Shown here: piece by piece, positions 17,719 through 25,548 of the stretch
Numbering within the stretch: the first letter of the stretch is position 1
Layout: each line of letters starts with the position of its first letter
The notes under the pieces: model-generated
Databases searched by the model: none
The model's input: only the letters and a program-made list of their open reading frames with translations
What the model was told of the DNA's origin: nothing
NCBI GenBank assembly: GCA_013215465.1
Contig: JABSOW010000034.1
Coordinates: forward strand, 1-33,835
From: Colwellia sp.
Lineage (GTDB): Bacteria > Pseudomonadota > Gammaproteobacteria > Enterobacterales > Alteromonadaceae
Reading direction: 5' to 3'
Length of the DNA: 33,835 nt
Made by a program: the position numbers and the translations under genes

Positions 17719-18693
17719 ATGGCCGTTGCAAGAAAAAGACAAGTAAGTTTAATTGACACCCTTTATTACCACTGTATTTCTCGCTGTGTTCGCCGTGCTT
17801 TTCTATGCGGTAAAGATAAAGTGACTGGTCAAAGCTTTGAACACCGCAGAAAGTGGGTTGAAGATAAACTATTCACTTTAAGTCGTGTTTTCTCAATCGA
17901 TGTTTGCGCTTATGCAATAATGAGTAACCACAGTCATTTAGTACTCTTTGTTGATGTAGAACAGGCTAAATCATGGTCAACAGCACAAGTACTAACACGA
18001 TGGCACCAACTCTTTAAAGGCACCTTACTAACCCAACAATATATTAGAGGTGATGAACTAACCAAACCATTACAGACCATAGTTGAACAAACAGCAGATA
18101 TTTACCGACAACGTTTAACAGACATCAGTTGGTTTATGCGAGTACTCAATGAAGACATTGCCCGTAAAGCAAATCATGAAGATAACTGTACAGGTTGCTT
18201 TTGGGAAGGACGATTTAAATCCCAAGCCTTACTTGATGAAGCAGCAGTAATCGCCTGTATGGCCTATGTAGACTTAAACCCAGTAAGAGCTGGTATAGCG
18301 ACTATCCCTGAAAAATCAGAATACACCAGTATCAAGCAACGTATTAAAGCTGCCATAAAAGGAAACCAACCTAGCCAATTACTAAAATTCACTGGTAATG
18401 AACATAAACATAAAAGCAAAGGTTTAAATTTTATTATTAGTGATTACATTGAACTGATTGATGCTACCGGCCGTTGTATTCGTGCAGATAAAAGTGGTTA
18501 TATAGAACAAAGCCAACCAGCCATATTAACCCGACTAAACATTAGCGCAGAGAATTGGTTAACATTAACCACCCAGTTTAGTAAAAGATTTCATGGTGCG
18601 GTAGGGCATGCTGATGTGTTAAGTGATTTTTGCCAGCACCAAGAACTGCGAAGGCGAACCACCGTCGGGGCATGTAATAAGTTGCTTGCTTAG
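17719..18693 (+). CDS. Y1/REP-associated transposase-like protein, copy 1
   Basis: A 324-aa protein of the Y1_Tnp (IS200/RAYT-like HUH) superfamily. The N-terminal YYHCISRCVRRAFLCG, the HUH motif in YAIMSNHSHLVLF (about 75-87), and GCFWEGRFKSQALLDEAAVIACMAYVDLNPVRAG (about 167-200) are family hallmarks. Where IS200-like and RAYT proteins usually have their catalytic tyrosine (LN..Y....N), this one has LNEDIARKAN, so that tyrosine is missing; the closest one is in DIYRQRL upstream. The C-terminal ~100 residues form an extra domain absent from short RAYTs. It is about two-thirds identical by eye to the gene at 27691-28665, which has the same length and opposite orientation. No classic IS ends were found, so it may be a domesticated or single-copy repeat-associated transposase. 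Confidence 0.85.
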   Translation: MAVARKRQVSLIDTLYYHCISRCVRRAFLCGKDKVTGQSFEHRRKWVEDKLFTLSRVFSIDVCAYAIMSNHSHLVLFVDVEQAKSWSTAQVLTRWHQLFKGTLLTQQYIRGDELTKPLQTIVEQTADIYRQRLTDISWFMRVLNEDIARKANHEDNCTGCFWEGRFKSQALLDEAAVIACMAYVDLNPVRAGIATIPEKSEYTSIKQRIKAAIKGNQPSQLLKFTGNEHKHKSKGLNFIISDYIELIDATGRCIRADKSGYIEQSQPAILTRLNISAENWLTLTTQFSKRFHGAVGHADVLSDFCQHQELRRRTTVGACNKLLA

Positions 18694-18894
18694 CCAAGCA
18701 ATCCCCAAGCTATAAACAAAGCGAGTAAAACGAACCTCGTGGCATTGTTGTGGGTGAAATCTTTGAAACTAGTTAAGTATCTCGCCCCCTTGGAACTAAT
18801 AAGGCGAAAAACAGCAACAACAAGTGCTTTTTAATTAAAAAAGCAAAGAAATTTGATGGTGTTTTGTTATTGTTTTGGTTGCAATTAAAGATGG
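18694..18894. other. Convergent spacer between transposase copy 1 and fic
   Basis: Two genes converge here. AGTGCTTTTTAATTAAAAAAGCA at 18825-18847 is an AT-rich inverted repeat (TGCTTTTT / AAAAAGCA) that could act as a bidirectional terminator. Nothing else is recognised. Confidence 0.45.
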
Positions 18895-20406
18895 CTATAA
18901 TAACGAAGCTAAAAATTTTGTAAAGGGGGCAATATTTTGCTCTACACTTGCAGTTTCTAATGCCTGCATATATTCATCTCTTCGCTCCACTGGCACAACC
19001 GTCCATGAGTAGCCACCGCTGGCCATCATCAAGTTCATTATGAATCGTCCCATTCGGCCATTACCATCAAAATACGGGTGAATATAAACAAAAATAAAAT
19101 GGCCCAATACAACTCGAACCGCAGGGTTTTCTTCTTCCATTAACAAATCGAAAAGTGCAGGCATCATATCTCTAACAGCCGATTTTGTTGGCGGGGTATG
19201 TTTTGATTTTCGAATATACACCGGCCCTGTTCGAAAACCAGCTAAATCAGATTGTTTTATGATACCGGCAGCGACACTTGGACTAAATAAAGCTAAATAC
19301 CAATCCGCATGAGTTGTTTCTAATACTTCACCAGGGTTTGCGCCATCTAATACTTGTTCAACAGCTAGCTTTACTTGTTGAAAGGCATCCCAATAACCTT
19401 TGGCTGCCATTGCATCTAAATGCTTTCTACTGTCATCAGATTGTTCAGGATCCCAGTTACCTGAGCGCACATGTTCAATTAACTCGTGCGTTACTCGGTA
19501 GCCTTCAATCGATAGCGAGTGATAAGCATCGGTAACAAACTTATCTTCTACTTCAGTCAAATAATCTTGCACATTAATTTTAGCGACAGGCGCATCAGGA
19601 AAATGGGCTATCACATCTGTTCGCATACTGTGCCACAGTAAACGCAGTCTATTTACGTAAGGTGAAACCTCACGGCGACCAAAAGTAATATGTGTTTCAT
19701 CTTCAAATGGATCGACTTCTTTTACTTTAAAGTCCGCTGCATCCATGCCTTTAATGATGTTATTAGCAATTAAGTCTCTACCAATGTTACGAAATGCCCC
19801 TGCTAGTCGTCCCGCACTGGCAATATGACCACCATCAAGCAAGACACTTAATACCTCTGAAGCATCTGTCACCATTGAAAGTAACGTTCTCATTTGAATT
19901 GGTTTTTGTGCAAAGGTGTTTTTAGCACAATGCACTAAACTTGCTGCCAAGCTATATACTCTTAAGCCATCGACTATTGTTAACTGTGCTAGTGCTGGCA
20001 TAGCAGAGCGAATATCAAATACCGAAGTATTGTGCAGCAAATCTGTTGGCTTATTTCGCCCTTTAGGCGAACGTACCAATAACTGAGGTGGAACGGTTTT
20101 ATCACCAATATGAATTTGTATTGATTGCTCAGGTGATAAGCACCAACTCTGCTCAAGACGCTCATCTAAATAAGCACCACAAAAATCCCAAAAGGACGTA
20201 TACCAGGCGGTACTATCGCCTTGTTGTTCATCGGGGCTTGAAGGAATATACCAACCTCGCATCACTTCTTTGATGAAGCCATGTTTGGTTAAGCGTTCTC
20301 TATCGGTGCGCCCAAGCATTTTCGATTGCACAGCAATAATACCGCTATCTTGCAATTGCTTTAATTGCTCCAGAGAATGTGCAAGCTTTTCTGATACTTG
20401 GTTCAT
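18895..20406 (-). CDS. Fic-domain protein with AbiEi-like N-terminus
   Basis: Fic enzymes usually transfer AMP from ATP to a hydroxyl of a target protein. In this 503-aa protein the catalytic motif is complete: HPYFDGNGRMGR (443-454), with catalytic H443. A class II-type inhibitory motif SLSIEG (297-302; S297, E301, G302) lies N-terminal to the Fic core, so the enzyme is probably self-inhibited. The first ~200 residues look like the winged-helix and following region of AbiEi-type antitoxin/regulators (LKQLQDSGIIAVQSKML, GFIKEVMRGWYIPSS, then VDGLRVYSLAASLVHC). This would make it a fused DNA-binding and AMP-transferase protein. Five direct repeats precede the start and would suit autoregulation. 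It is a lone gene facing transposase copy 1. Confidence 0.88.
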   Translation of the reverse strand: MNQVSEKLAHSLEQLKQLQDSGIIAVQSKMLGRTDRERLTKHGFIKEVMRGWYIPSSPDEQQGDSTAWYTSFWDFCGAYLDERLEQSWCLSPEQSIQIHIGDKTVPPQLLVRSPKGRNKPTDLLHNTSVFDIRSAMPALAQLTIVDGLRVYSLAASLVHCAKNTFAQKPIQMRTLLSMVTDASEVLSVLLDGGHIASAGRLAGAFRNIGRDLIANNIIKGMDAADFKVKEVDPFEDETHITFGRREVSPYVNRLRLLWHSMRTDVIAHFPDAPVAKINVQDYLTEVEDKFVTDAYHSLSIEGYRVTHELIEHVRSGNWDPEQSDDSRKHLDAMAAKGYWDAFQQVKLAVEQVLDGANPGEVLETTHADWYLALFSPSVAAGIIKQSDLAGFRTGPVYIRKSKHTPPTKSAVRDMMPALFDLLMEEENPAVRVVLGHFIFVYIHPYFDGNGRMGRFIMNLMMASGGYSWTVVPVERRDEYMQALETASVEQNIAPFTKFLASLL

Positions 20407-20416
20407 ATTAACACCG

Positions 20417-20521
20417 ATAGCTTTTATTGAATTTACTTATTAGCTTTTAGTGTACCTAAATATTAGCTTTTAATGCAAGTGTTCGTTAGCTTTTAATGAA
20501 GGTGCCCGTTAGTTTTTAATG
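20417..20521. promoter_or_regulatory. Five 23-bp-period direct repeats upstream of fic (candidate operator)
   Basis: The core TTAGCTTTTAATG or a near match starts at 20417, 20440, 20463, 20486 and 20509, an exact 23-bp period. The three middle copies differ by at most one base; the outer two have one or two changes. The array begins 11 bp upstream of the fic start codon, so it covers the presumed promoter. Regular spacing at about two helical turns suggests cooperative protein binding on one DNA face, probably by the Fic protein's own N-terminal domain. Confidence 0.8.
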
Positions 20522-20591
20522 TAGCATGATGGTGTTTACAGCATGATAATCTTTACCTATGCTGACTAAAAGCCCTTGAATAGTTCTCATT

Positions 20592-20909
20592 ATGCAGAAC
20601 CGTTCATCTTCAAAAGTAAAACAAATAGACGGAAAGATTTATGTTGAATTACCCACTCAAGTTACTGATTCACTTAACATAAAATAAGCTGATACCATTG
20701 AGTTTGGCCTTAACAAACATGTAGAGGTTTGGAAAAGTCAGTAAGTTGTTATTTTAGCAGCACGTTTTATCGATAATTTACAGCATGATTATAGAGAACT
20801 CTCTGATGCAGAACGAAAACAACAGTCTAAAACGTTGATTGACGAGCTTGAAGTCTCAACATTTATGCAACTGGTTGACAAAATAACACTCACATCCTTA
20901 CCTTGCTAG
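20592..20909 (+). pseudogene. Decayed AbrB/MazE-type antitoxin gene
   Basis: One reading frame runs 20592-20909 with only two in-frame stops, both TAA, at 20685 and 20742. The pieces read MQNRSSSKVKQIDGKIYVEL..., then ADTIEFGLNKHVEVWKSQ, then RFIDNLQHDYRELSDAERKQ.... The first two form the swapped-hairpin AbrB/SpoVT fold typical of small type II antitoxins (a LNIKKGDTIEF-like turn is hit by the first stop). The third is the toxin-binding tail. No intact toxin follows; 20910-21055 contains only short open frames and may hold its debris. Confidence 0.6.
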
Positions 20910-21070
20910 TATAATTAGCGTAAAATCGAGACGTTTTTATGCGCAGAAATGGTCAGAAGAAATCCGATACTTTATTAGCAGCGTTAAGCAAAATGATGCA
21001 AAGAAGTTTCCCACAAAAAACACCAATGACAGCCATCGTTAATCGTAACTCTTAATTAGGAACATACTGA
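20910..21070. other. Spacer with a possible toxin remnant
   Basis: A 38-codon frame starts at ATG 20939 and ends before 21056. Another frame through the same bases reads KWSEEIRYFISSVKQNDAKK. Neither is recognised. AGGA at 21058-21061 is the ribosome binding site of the next gene. Confidence 0.3.
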
Positions 21071-22417
21071 ATGCTTAAGCATTTAATAAAAACAATATAT
21101 CGTCTAATGCTGGCTATTTTAGTGTTCACGTTGATGTCAGTCGCTTTTGTCTATTTTTACTTGTTACAACCAACGGCAAATATTAAACAAGAAAGTGTGC
21201 TTGATTCAGCTGCTGCGGCGAACGCTAAAAAGTTATTAAAAAGGCTGCGTAGCCTAGCTACACAGCCAAATACCATTGGTGTGTTACCAATTAAAAACCA
21301 AGAATTGCAAGGGCTGGCCGCGTTAGCTCATCGAAGTTACCCCAAGCTTATCGCTAATGGGGAGATAAAAAATAACACTGTTAAACTCGCTATCTCTTTA
21401 GCATTACCTCGCAGTATTAATCGAGATTATCTTAATGTTTCTGTGATCTTACTACCTTCAACGAATAGTATTCAATTAAGTAAAGTTAACATAGGTGAGG
21501 TCAGTTTTTCTGGGGACTTGTTATTGAAATTAGCTTTGTGGGCGATTAATCGTTTTATGCAAAATGATTTAGGTACTCAAGTTTATAACTCAATTAAAAG
21601 CGTTCACATTAGCCAGAATGTGTTAACAGTTGCTTATCAAGTGCCCGAGAATTTAGCTGAGATTAACACCAACGCCAAAAATGGTTTGCTAGCGTTACGA
21701 GATGAGCTGGCTTTATTTGGTGACGTAAACGCGGTTAAATTTTATTTTCAAAAGCTATTAAGGTTTATAAAGGCCAATCCTAAGCAACGAGATTTACCCT
21801 ATTATGTTGCTTACCTGTTTAACGAAAGCTATCAGCAAACACAGGGTAAGTCTGGTAGCTCTGCTATGGAAGAAAATAAAAATGCGCTATTAGCTTTAGC
21901 GGTATATTTTGGTCATGATTCGTTTGAGTTAATACTGGGCAACATTGCTAATTTGTCAGTACCAGAGCAAAGACAAAGAGATAAACTTATTCGTGCCGTG
22001 ACTTTGGTGGAGCGAAATGATCTACAACAACATTATATTTATTCAATTGCTTTAGAGTTGTTGTCAAGTGTTGGGATTAGTCAAACAATAGGTGAATTTA
22101 AAGAGTTTTCAGATAGTAAAATAGGGGGAAGTGGTTTTAGCTTTACTGACTTAATGGCCGATAGAGCAGGCACCCGGTTAGCGATGTTATCAACACAAAG
22201 TGAAGGCTCAGCAAGAAGAGTACAGGCGTATTTTCTTGAGCATACCGAACAAGGCTATGCTGCTATTTTTCCGCCTATAGTAGGTTTACCAGAAGGAATA
22301 AGCGACATTAATTTCAAATTATTTTATCAAGATGTTGATTCACCAAAGTACAAGAAGATGTTAGATAAAATAGATAATCGATTGAGCTTAATAAGCCTTT
22401 ATCGTGACGTTAATTAA
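21071..22417 (+). CDS. Membrane-anchored protein of unknown function
   Basis: A 448-aa protein I do not recognise. Residues 12-32 (LMLAILVFTLMSVAFVYFYLL) form one transmembrane segment or uncleaved signal anchor after a short basic N-terminus, so the bulk should lie in the periplasm. The middle contains a beta-rich region with KVNIGEVSFSGDLLLKLALWAINRFM at about 139-164; the C-terminal half is helical with a TLVERNDLQQHYIYSIALELL stretch. It starts with ATG after TTAGGAACATACTGA (AGGA). Bases look native. It lies alone between the decayed antitoxin gene and prlF-yhaV. Confidence 0.6.
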   Translation: MLKHLIKTIYRLMLAILVFTLMSVAFVYFYLLQPTANIKQESVLDSAAAANAKKLLKRLRSLATQPNTIGVLPIKNQELQGLAALAHRSYPKLIANGEIKNNTVKLAISLALPRSINRDYLNVSVILLPSTNSIQLSKVNIGEVSFSGDLLLKLALWAINRFMQNDLGTQVYNSIKSVHISQNVLTVAYQVPENLAEINTNAKNGLLALRDELALFGDVNAVKFYFQKLLRFIKANPKQRDLPYYVAYLFNESYQQTQGKSGSSAMEENKNALLALAVYFGHDSFELILGNIANLSVPEQRQRDKLIRAVTLVERNDLQQHYIYSIALELLSSVGISQTIGEFKEFSDSKIGGSGFSFTDLMADRAGTRLAMLSTQSEGSARRVQAYFLEHTEQGYAAIFPPIVGLPEGISDINFKLFYQDVDSPKYKKMLDKIDNRLSLISLYRDVN

Positions 22418-22423
22418 ATTCTA

Positions 22424-22487
22424 TAAAAAGGGTCAGAGTCACTTTAATGAAATTGGTTAATATCTCAATAAGTTAACAAAATGGTGG
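22424..22487. repeat. Dispersed GGGTCAGAGTC repeat, partial copy
   Basis: AAAAAGGGTCAGAGTCAC followed by AATGAAATTGGTTAATATCTC is homologous to the fuller copy at 25251-25408, with about 15-18 bp less between the two blocks and no matching right end. It lies directly after the gene ending at 22417. Confidence 0.7.
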
Positions 22488-22543
22488 TTCAGACAGCGCC
22501 CCTCTGCATTGAGTGACAGTAACATATTTCACTAGGTGAACTT

Positions 22544-22573
22544 GTAATGGTAATGCAATTGCATTACCATTAC
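22544..22573. promoter_or_regulatory. Perfect 30-bp palindrome, candidate prlF-yhaV operator
   Basis: The half-site GTAATGGTAATGCAA (22544-22558) is followed directly by its exact reverse complement to 22573. It ends 29 bp before the prlF start codon, where an autoregulatory operator of a type II toxin-antitoxin pair is expected. Internal GTAATG is repeated within each half, so two antitoxin dimers could bind. Confidence 0.8.
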
Positions 22574-22602
22574 TGAGTAAACCTAATATTTTGGAGGTTA
22601 CT

Positions 22603-22932
22603 ATGATACAAGCCGCTTTAGAAGCTGAATCTACATTAACAGATAGATTTCAAACAACCGTTCCTAGTGTTGTTCGTCAAGCACTACATTTGAATAAAAA
22701 AGATAAAATAAAATTTATCATTCAACCCAATGGTAGTGTCATACTTTCTCGTGTTGAACCGAAAGAAAGTGATCCTGTTGTGGAATCGTTTTTAACCTTT
22801 GTTGCTAACGATATGCAAAAGCATCCTGAAAAATTTCAGCCGCTTACGGCAAGTATGCGTGATCGAGTTGAAGTATTGATCACAGGCATTGAATTAGATT
22901 TAGATGCCCCATTATCCGATGAGGATGAATAA
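22603..22932 (+). CDS. prlF: Antitoxin PrlF (SohA), AbrB family
   Basis: Antitoxin of the PrlF-YhaV type II system; it neutralises YhaV and represses its own operon. The ATG at 22603 is chosen because GGAGG (22593-22597) is ideally placed; a TTG four codons upstream overlaps that site. The ~109-aa product has an N-terminal swapped-hairpin AbrB domain (ESTLTDRFQTTVPSVVRQAL, then NKKDKIKFIIQPNGSVILSR) and an acidic C-terminal tail (VITGIELDLDAPLSDEDE style) that should bind the toxin. It ends 2 bp before the toxin gene. Confidence 0.88.
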   Translation: MIQAALEAESTLTDRFQTTVPSVVRQALHLNKKDKIKFIIQPNGSVILSRVEPKESDPVVESFLTFVANDMQKHPEKFQPLTASMRDRVEVLITGIELDLDAPLSDEDE

Positions 22933-22934
22933 CC

Positions 22935-23411
22935 TTGTCTGATAATGCCGCTATTGTCGTTAATGGGTGGACGTTATATACGCACCCATTATTTGTTGAG
23001 CAATATGAGCTTTTAGAGAAAAAAGTCGTTGCGCTTAAGGCAAAAGACCCAGTGGGTTACATTAAAAAGAATGCGACGAAAAGGCTAGCAGCTATTCATA
23101 AGCTAGCTTATGAAGTTATTCCACAAGACCCTACAAAATCGGATTATCGCCAAGGTAAAACATTAGGCAAAAACAATAAACACTGGTTCAGAGCTAAATT
23201 TTTTCAGCAGTACCGATTGTTCTTTCGATATGATATCCAATCAAAAGTGATTGTTTATGCTTGGGTAAATGATGATAGCAGCAAGCGAGCTTATGAAAGC
23301 AAAACTGATGCTTATAAAATATTTGCGAGAATGCTGAAATCAGGTAATCCACCAGATAGTTGGGAAGATCTTTTAAAAGCTGTCAAAAAAGTAAAACCCG
23401 CCAATAAATAA
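22935..23411 (+). CDS. yhaV: Toxin YhaV (RelE-like ribonuclease)
   Basis: Ribosome-associated RNase toxin of the PrlF-YhaV pair. The 158-aa protein shows the YhaV pattern: VNGWTLYTHPLFVEQYELL at the N-terminus, a KNATKRLAAIHKLAYEVIPQDP stretch, then FRAKFFQQYRLFFRYD and VIVYAWVNDDSSKRAYESKTDAY, which hold the arginines and aromatic residues of the RelE-like fold. Length matches E. coli YhaV (154 aa). The start is TTG, with GAGG about 10 nt upstream inside the end of prlF; rare starts lower toxin output relative to antitoxin. Confidence 0.9.
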   Translation: MSDNAAIVVNGWTLYTHPLFVEQYELLEKKVVALKAKDPVGYIKKNATKRLAAIHKLAYEVIPQDPTKSDYRQGKTLGKNNKHWFRAKFFQQYRLFFRYDIQSKVIVYAWVNDDSSKRAYESKTDAYKIFARMLKSGNPPDSWEDLLKAVKKVKPANK

Positions 23412-23761
23412 TGTTAGGGAGATATTATCACTAAGGAATAGCGGATCATAAAACCAATTACTGTATATGCAGGCACGATAGTATGATCCACTACTCGTAC
23501 ATTTTCTTATCCAAAAATATCAACGATTACAGATAAATTGTGACATCTAATGTCCTCTCCATACATTGTAGACGTTTCCAGATTGTTGTTAACCGATTGT
23601 TCCACTTTAAATTCTTATGTGTACTTTACACCACTAATCTTTCCAATAAAAACAAGAACTTTTCCATAAAGCTCTTGGTGCACTTTTACCTGAGTTAAAC
23701 GCATAAGTCTGTCAATATTTAGGAAACTTGTTACAATGCTATTTTTGATTTTAGGTAGACT
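23412..23761. other. 350-bp spacer without recognised features
   Basis: AT-rich; no open frame of note, no terminator with a T tract after yhaV, no repeat recognised. The last ~60 bp presumably contain the promoter of the VF530-type gene. Confidence 0.4.
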
Positions 23762-24091
23762 ATGAATAAAAGTAATGATCCGCTACACGGCGTGAAACTT
23801 GAACAGATTCTAACCGAACTGGAGAAGAAAATTGGTTGGGATAAGATGGGTGTGTTACTTAATATTCGTTGTTTCACCAATAAACCGCGTCTTAAATCAA
23901 GTTTGAAATTTCTGCGTACAACCCCTTGGGCACGCAGTAGAGTTGAAATTTTATACCTAAAAACATTTTGTAGTAAGCATAAAGAAACGGGGAAATTAAT
24001 CAGGGGGATACTCGCCCAGAATACAGCAGTAGCAGAAACGACTTCCACCAAGCCCGCTGCCTTTGTTTGGCCAACATCGAAAAATAAATAG
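23762..24091 (+). CDS. VF530 family (DUF2132) DNA-binding protein
   Basis: A 109-aa protein whose first ~75 residues match the VF530/DUF2132 family: DPLHGVKLEQILTELEKKIG, then INIRCF-like LNIRCFTNKPRLKSSLKFL, then RTTPWARSRVEILYL. The family was named from a Vibrio fischeri protein of known structure and is described as DNA-binding; its biological role is not settled. The C-terminal ~35 residues (after KETGKLIRG) are a polar tail rich in T, A and K, not part of the domain. It is a single gene. Confidence 0.8.
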   Translation: MNKSNDPLHGVKLEQILTELEKKIGWDKMGVLLNIRCFTNKPRLKSSLKFLRTTPWARSRVEILYLKTFCSKHKETGKLIRGILAQNTAVAETTSTKPAAFVWPTSKNK

Positions 24092-24274
24092 ACTTATGTC
24101 GCAAAGAATACCTCATTTAGTCACTAATTTGTCTTAATAAATAGTCCGCTTAGCCACCCACAGCGGTCGTTCACATAATTGCTTTGGCATGACTTCAAAC
24201 CGTATTACTGACATTAGCTTAATATTTTTTTCCATATATTTTCTAATGATTAACCCTAGTCGTGACAATGGGGG

Positions 24275-24415
24275 TTATTCCCTATCCAATGGACTCGTAG
24301 TATGACTAAACCTTGAGCCAATAACATGCGTATATATTTCTGTTGTCCGCAAATCACTATGCCCAAGTAATTCTTGTACGGTACGAATATCAGTACCATT
24401 TTGAAGGAGTTGAGT
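24275..24415 (-). pseudogene. C-terminal fragment of a tyrosine recombinase (integron-integrase-like)
   Basis: Read on the minus strand, 24415 to 24275 gives [20 protein letters not shown], then [13 protein letters not shown] and a stop after SPLDRE. This is the C-terminal end of a tyrosine recombinase: it keeps LLGH (the conserved second His/Trp-box area) and the catalytic tyrosine in EIYTHV. The match is closest to IntI-type integrases ([21 protein letters not shown]). The sequence upstream of 24415 no longer codes for the rest (the catalytic R and H-x-x-R are missing), so it is a remnant. Confidence 0.75.
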
Positions 24416-24568
24416 TGGTTTAGATTTATGGAAGATAACAAAGAATATTCAGATCAAACGTGGATAAAAGAGGCTTTATAAAATTAAATTTCTGTTACCC
24501 ACACTAAACTACAACACAGCCATTATTAGATATAGAAAAAGACTTACGCGATTGTGAGGCATGTTTAG
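24416..24568. other. Decayed coding debris before the small unknown gene
   Basis: Short frames only. One frame from about 24508 reads LDIEKDLRDCEACLDAGLRY and then stops at 24604; it overlaps the next open frame in a different phase and may be its lost N-terminus. No attC-like site could be recognised. Confidence 0.35.
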
Positions 24569-24781
24569 ATGCAGGGCTTAGGTACCCTGAATTGTATAAA
24601 AGATGAGGGTTATGTTTTACTGATGGAAGAACAAGGTTTTCTAGTCAATAACAGGTTTTTACCCATTATTGATATTATTCACTCGACAAAAAATTATGAA
24701 TCAACAAAACGCGTTTTTACTCTTGAATTAGTGGCTAGTGATTTAAGCCTGATAGCGAATATACTATTAAAAAATGGATAA
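24569..24781 (+). CDS. Small unknown protein, possibly a frameshifted fragment
   Basis: A 70-aa frame I do not recognise. The part after residue 14 (GYVLLMEEQGFLVNNRFLPI, then IDIIHSTKNYES) looks like real protein, while the N-terminus (MQGLGTLNCIKDE) looks like out-of-frame translation of the upstream frame LDAGLRYPELYKR. No good ribosome binding site precedes the ATG. Most likely this is the 3' part of a gene broken by a frameshift near 24600. It ends 11 bp before the next gene. Confidence 0.35.
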   Translation: MQGLGTLNCIKDEGYVLLMEEQGFLVNNRFLPIIDIIHSTKNYESTKRVFTLELVASDLSLIANILLKNG

Positions 24782-24792
24782 TGGATTAACTA

Positions 24793-25176
24793 ATGAACAA
24801 AGAAATTGATATACCTGAACAACATATTTACGAGGGCAAGGCTACACAGAAACAAAAAAAACTTATTTATGACCTTGGCTTTGATGAACAAGAAACTATT
24901 GACAGCCTTGGTAAAGTTCAAGCTAGCGAACTGATTGACCAATTAATTTTTATACAAACAAAAAATGCTGATATAGCATTTTATAAAAAAAGAGCGTTAA
25001 TGTGGTTAGCTGGGGTGTTTGCTTTTTTAACAATGATCGCGTTTGGAAATATTAATGCTGAACCAGAGCATCTATCAAGCCTTGTTGTTTGGGGTTTAAT
25101 TCTTACATTTTGCTGTTTTATTGGCTTATTAAAACCTGTTTTTAAATTACTTGATGTAAAACTAAGAAAGAAATAA
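24793..25176 (+). CDS. Small two-transmembrane protein of unknown function
   Basis: A 127-aa protein. Residues 1-55 are soluble and contain ATQKQKKLIYDLGFDEQETI followed by ASELIDQLI, a pattern like the short ATxKQ...LG helical module seen in varied bacterial proteins. Two transmembrane segments follow (about 72-90 and 101-118, RALMWLAGVFAFLTMIAFG and LVVWGLILTFCCFIGLL), then a basic tail. A clear terminator follows. The function is unknown. Confidence 0.6.
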   Translation: MNKEIDIPEQHIYEGKATQKQKKLIYDLGFDEQETIDSLGKVQASELIDQLIFIQTKNADIAFYKKRALMWLAGVFAFLTMIAFGNINAEPEHLSSLVVWGLILTFCCFIGLLKPVFKLLDVKLRKK

Positions 25177-25197
25177 ACTTTAAATTACTTATTAACC

Positions 25198-25222
25198 AAA
25201 ACCGCCTAGTGCGGTTTTTTTT
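25198..25222 (+). terminator. Rho-independent terminator
   Basis: Stem AAAACCGC / GCGGTTTT with loop CTAGT and eight T. It is 21 nt after the stop codon of the two-transmembrane protein gene. Confidence 0.9.
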
Positions 25223-25250
25223 ATTGCTGACATTAGCAAATCACTCCGAG

Positions 25251-25408
25251 TAAAAGGGGTCAGAGTCATTTTAATTAAAGATCATTAATGAAATTGGTTA
25301 AGATCTTAATAAATTAATAAAAGGGTGAATCAGAAATGATTTTCCCTTTTTTTGATTAATGTGAGTGGGTGCCTGTTATATAGTGACTTAAAGTAGCTCT
25401 GACCCTTA
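25251..25408. repeat. Full copy of a dispersed repeat with GGGTCAGAGTC inverted ends
   Basis: The left end TAAAAGGGGTCAGAGTC (25251-25267) is mirrored by AGCTCTGACCCTTA at the right end (25395-25408). Inside are AATGAAATTGGTTAAGATCTT (shared with the copy at 22424), a hairpin AAAGGG-TGAATCAGAAATGATT-TTCCCTTT with a T tract (core shared with the gcvP terminator), and GTGGGTGCCTGTTAT, similar to the GTGGGTGTCTGCTAT near transposase copy 2. It appears to be a small non-autonomous element, perhaps moved by the Y1-type transposases here. Confidence 0.65.
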
Positions 25409-25548
25409 TTATTTCTTATTATTTGCCGAATGAAAATTCCTAACTAAGTTTTATATCAGAAACTTAGCAGGCATTTTTTATTGAATTACTTAATGTAAAT
25501 AAAAGTATTTAGGTTTCAGTCAGTGCTTTTATTTTTGCTTTAGAAACA

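Noticed and set aside
20417..20521. CRISPR array
   Set aside because: The period is 23 bp with a 13-bp core, too short for repeat plus spacer, and no cas genes are nearby.
24092..24275. attC sites of an integron
   Set aside because: No clear pair of core sites with inverse imperfect repeats could be seen by eye.
24256..24441. Minus-strand 61-codon frame over the integrase remnant
   Set aside because: It is an out-of-phase reading of the recombinase fragment, whose correct frame gives the integrase motifs.
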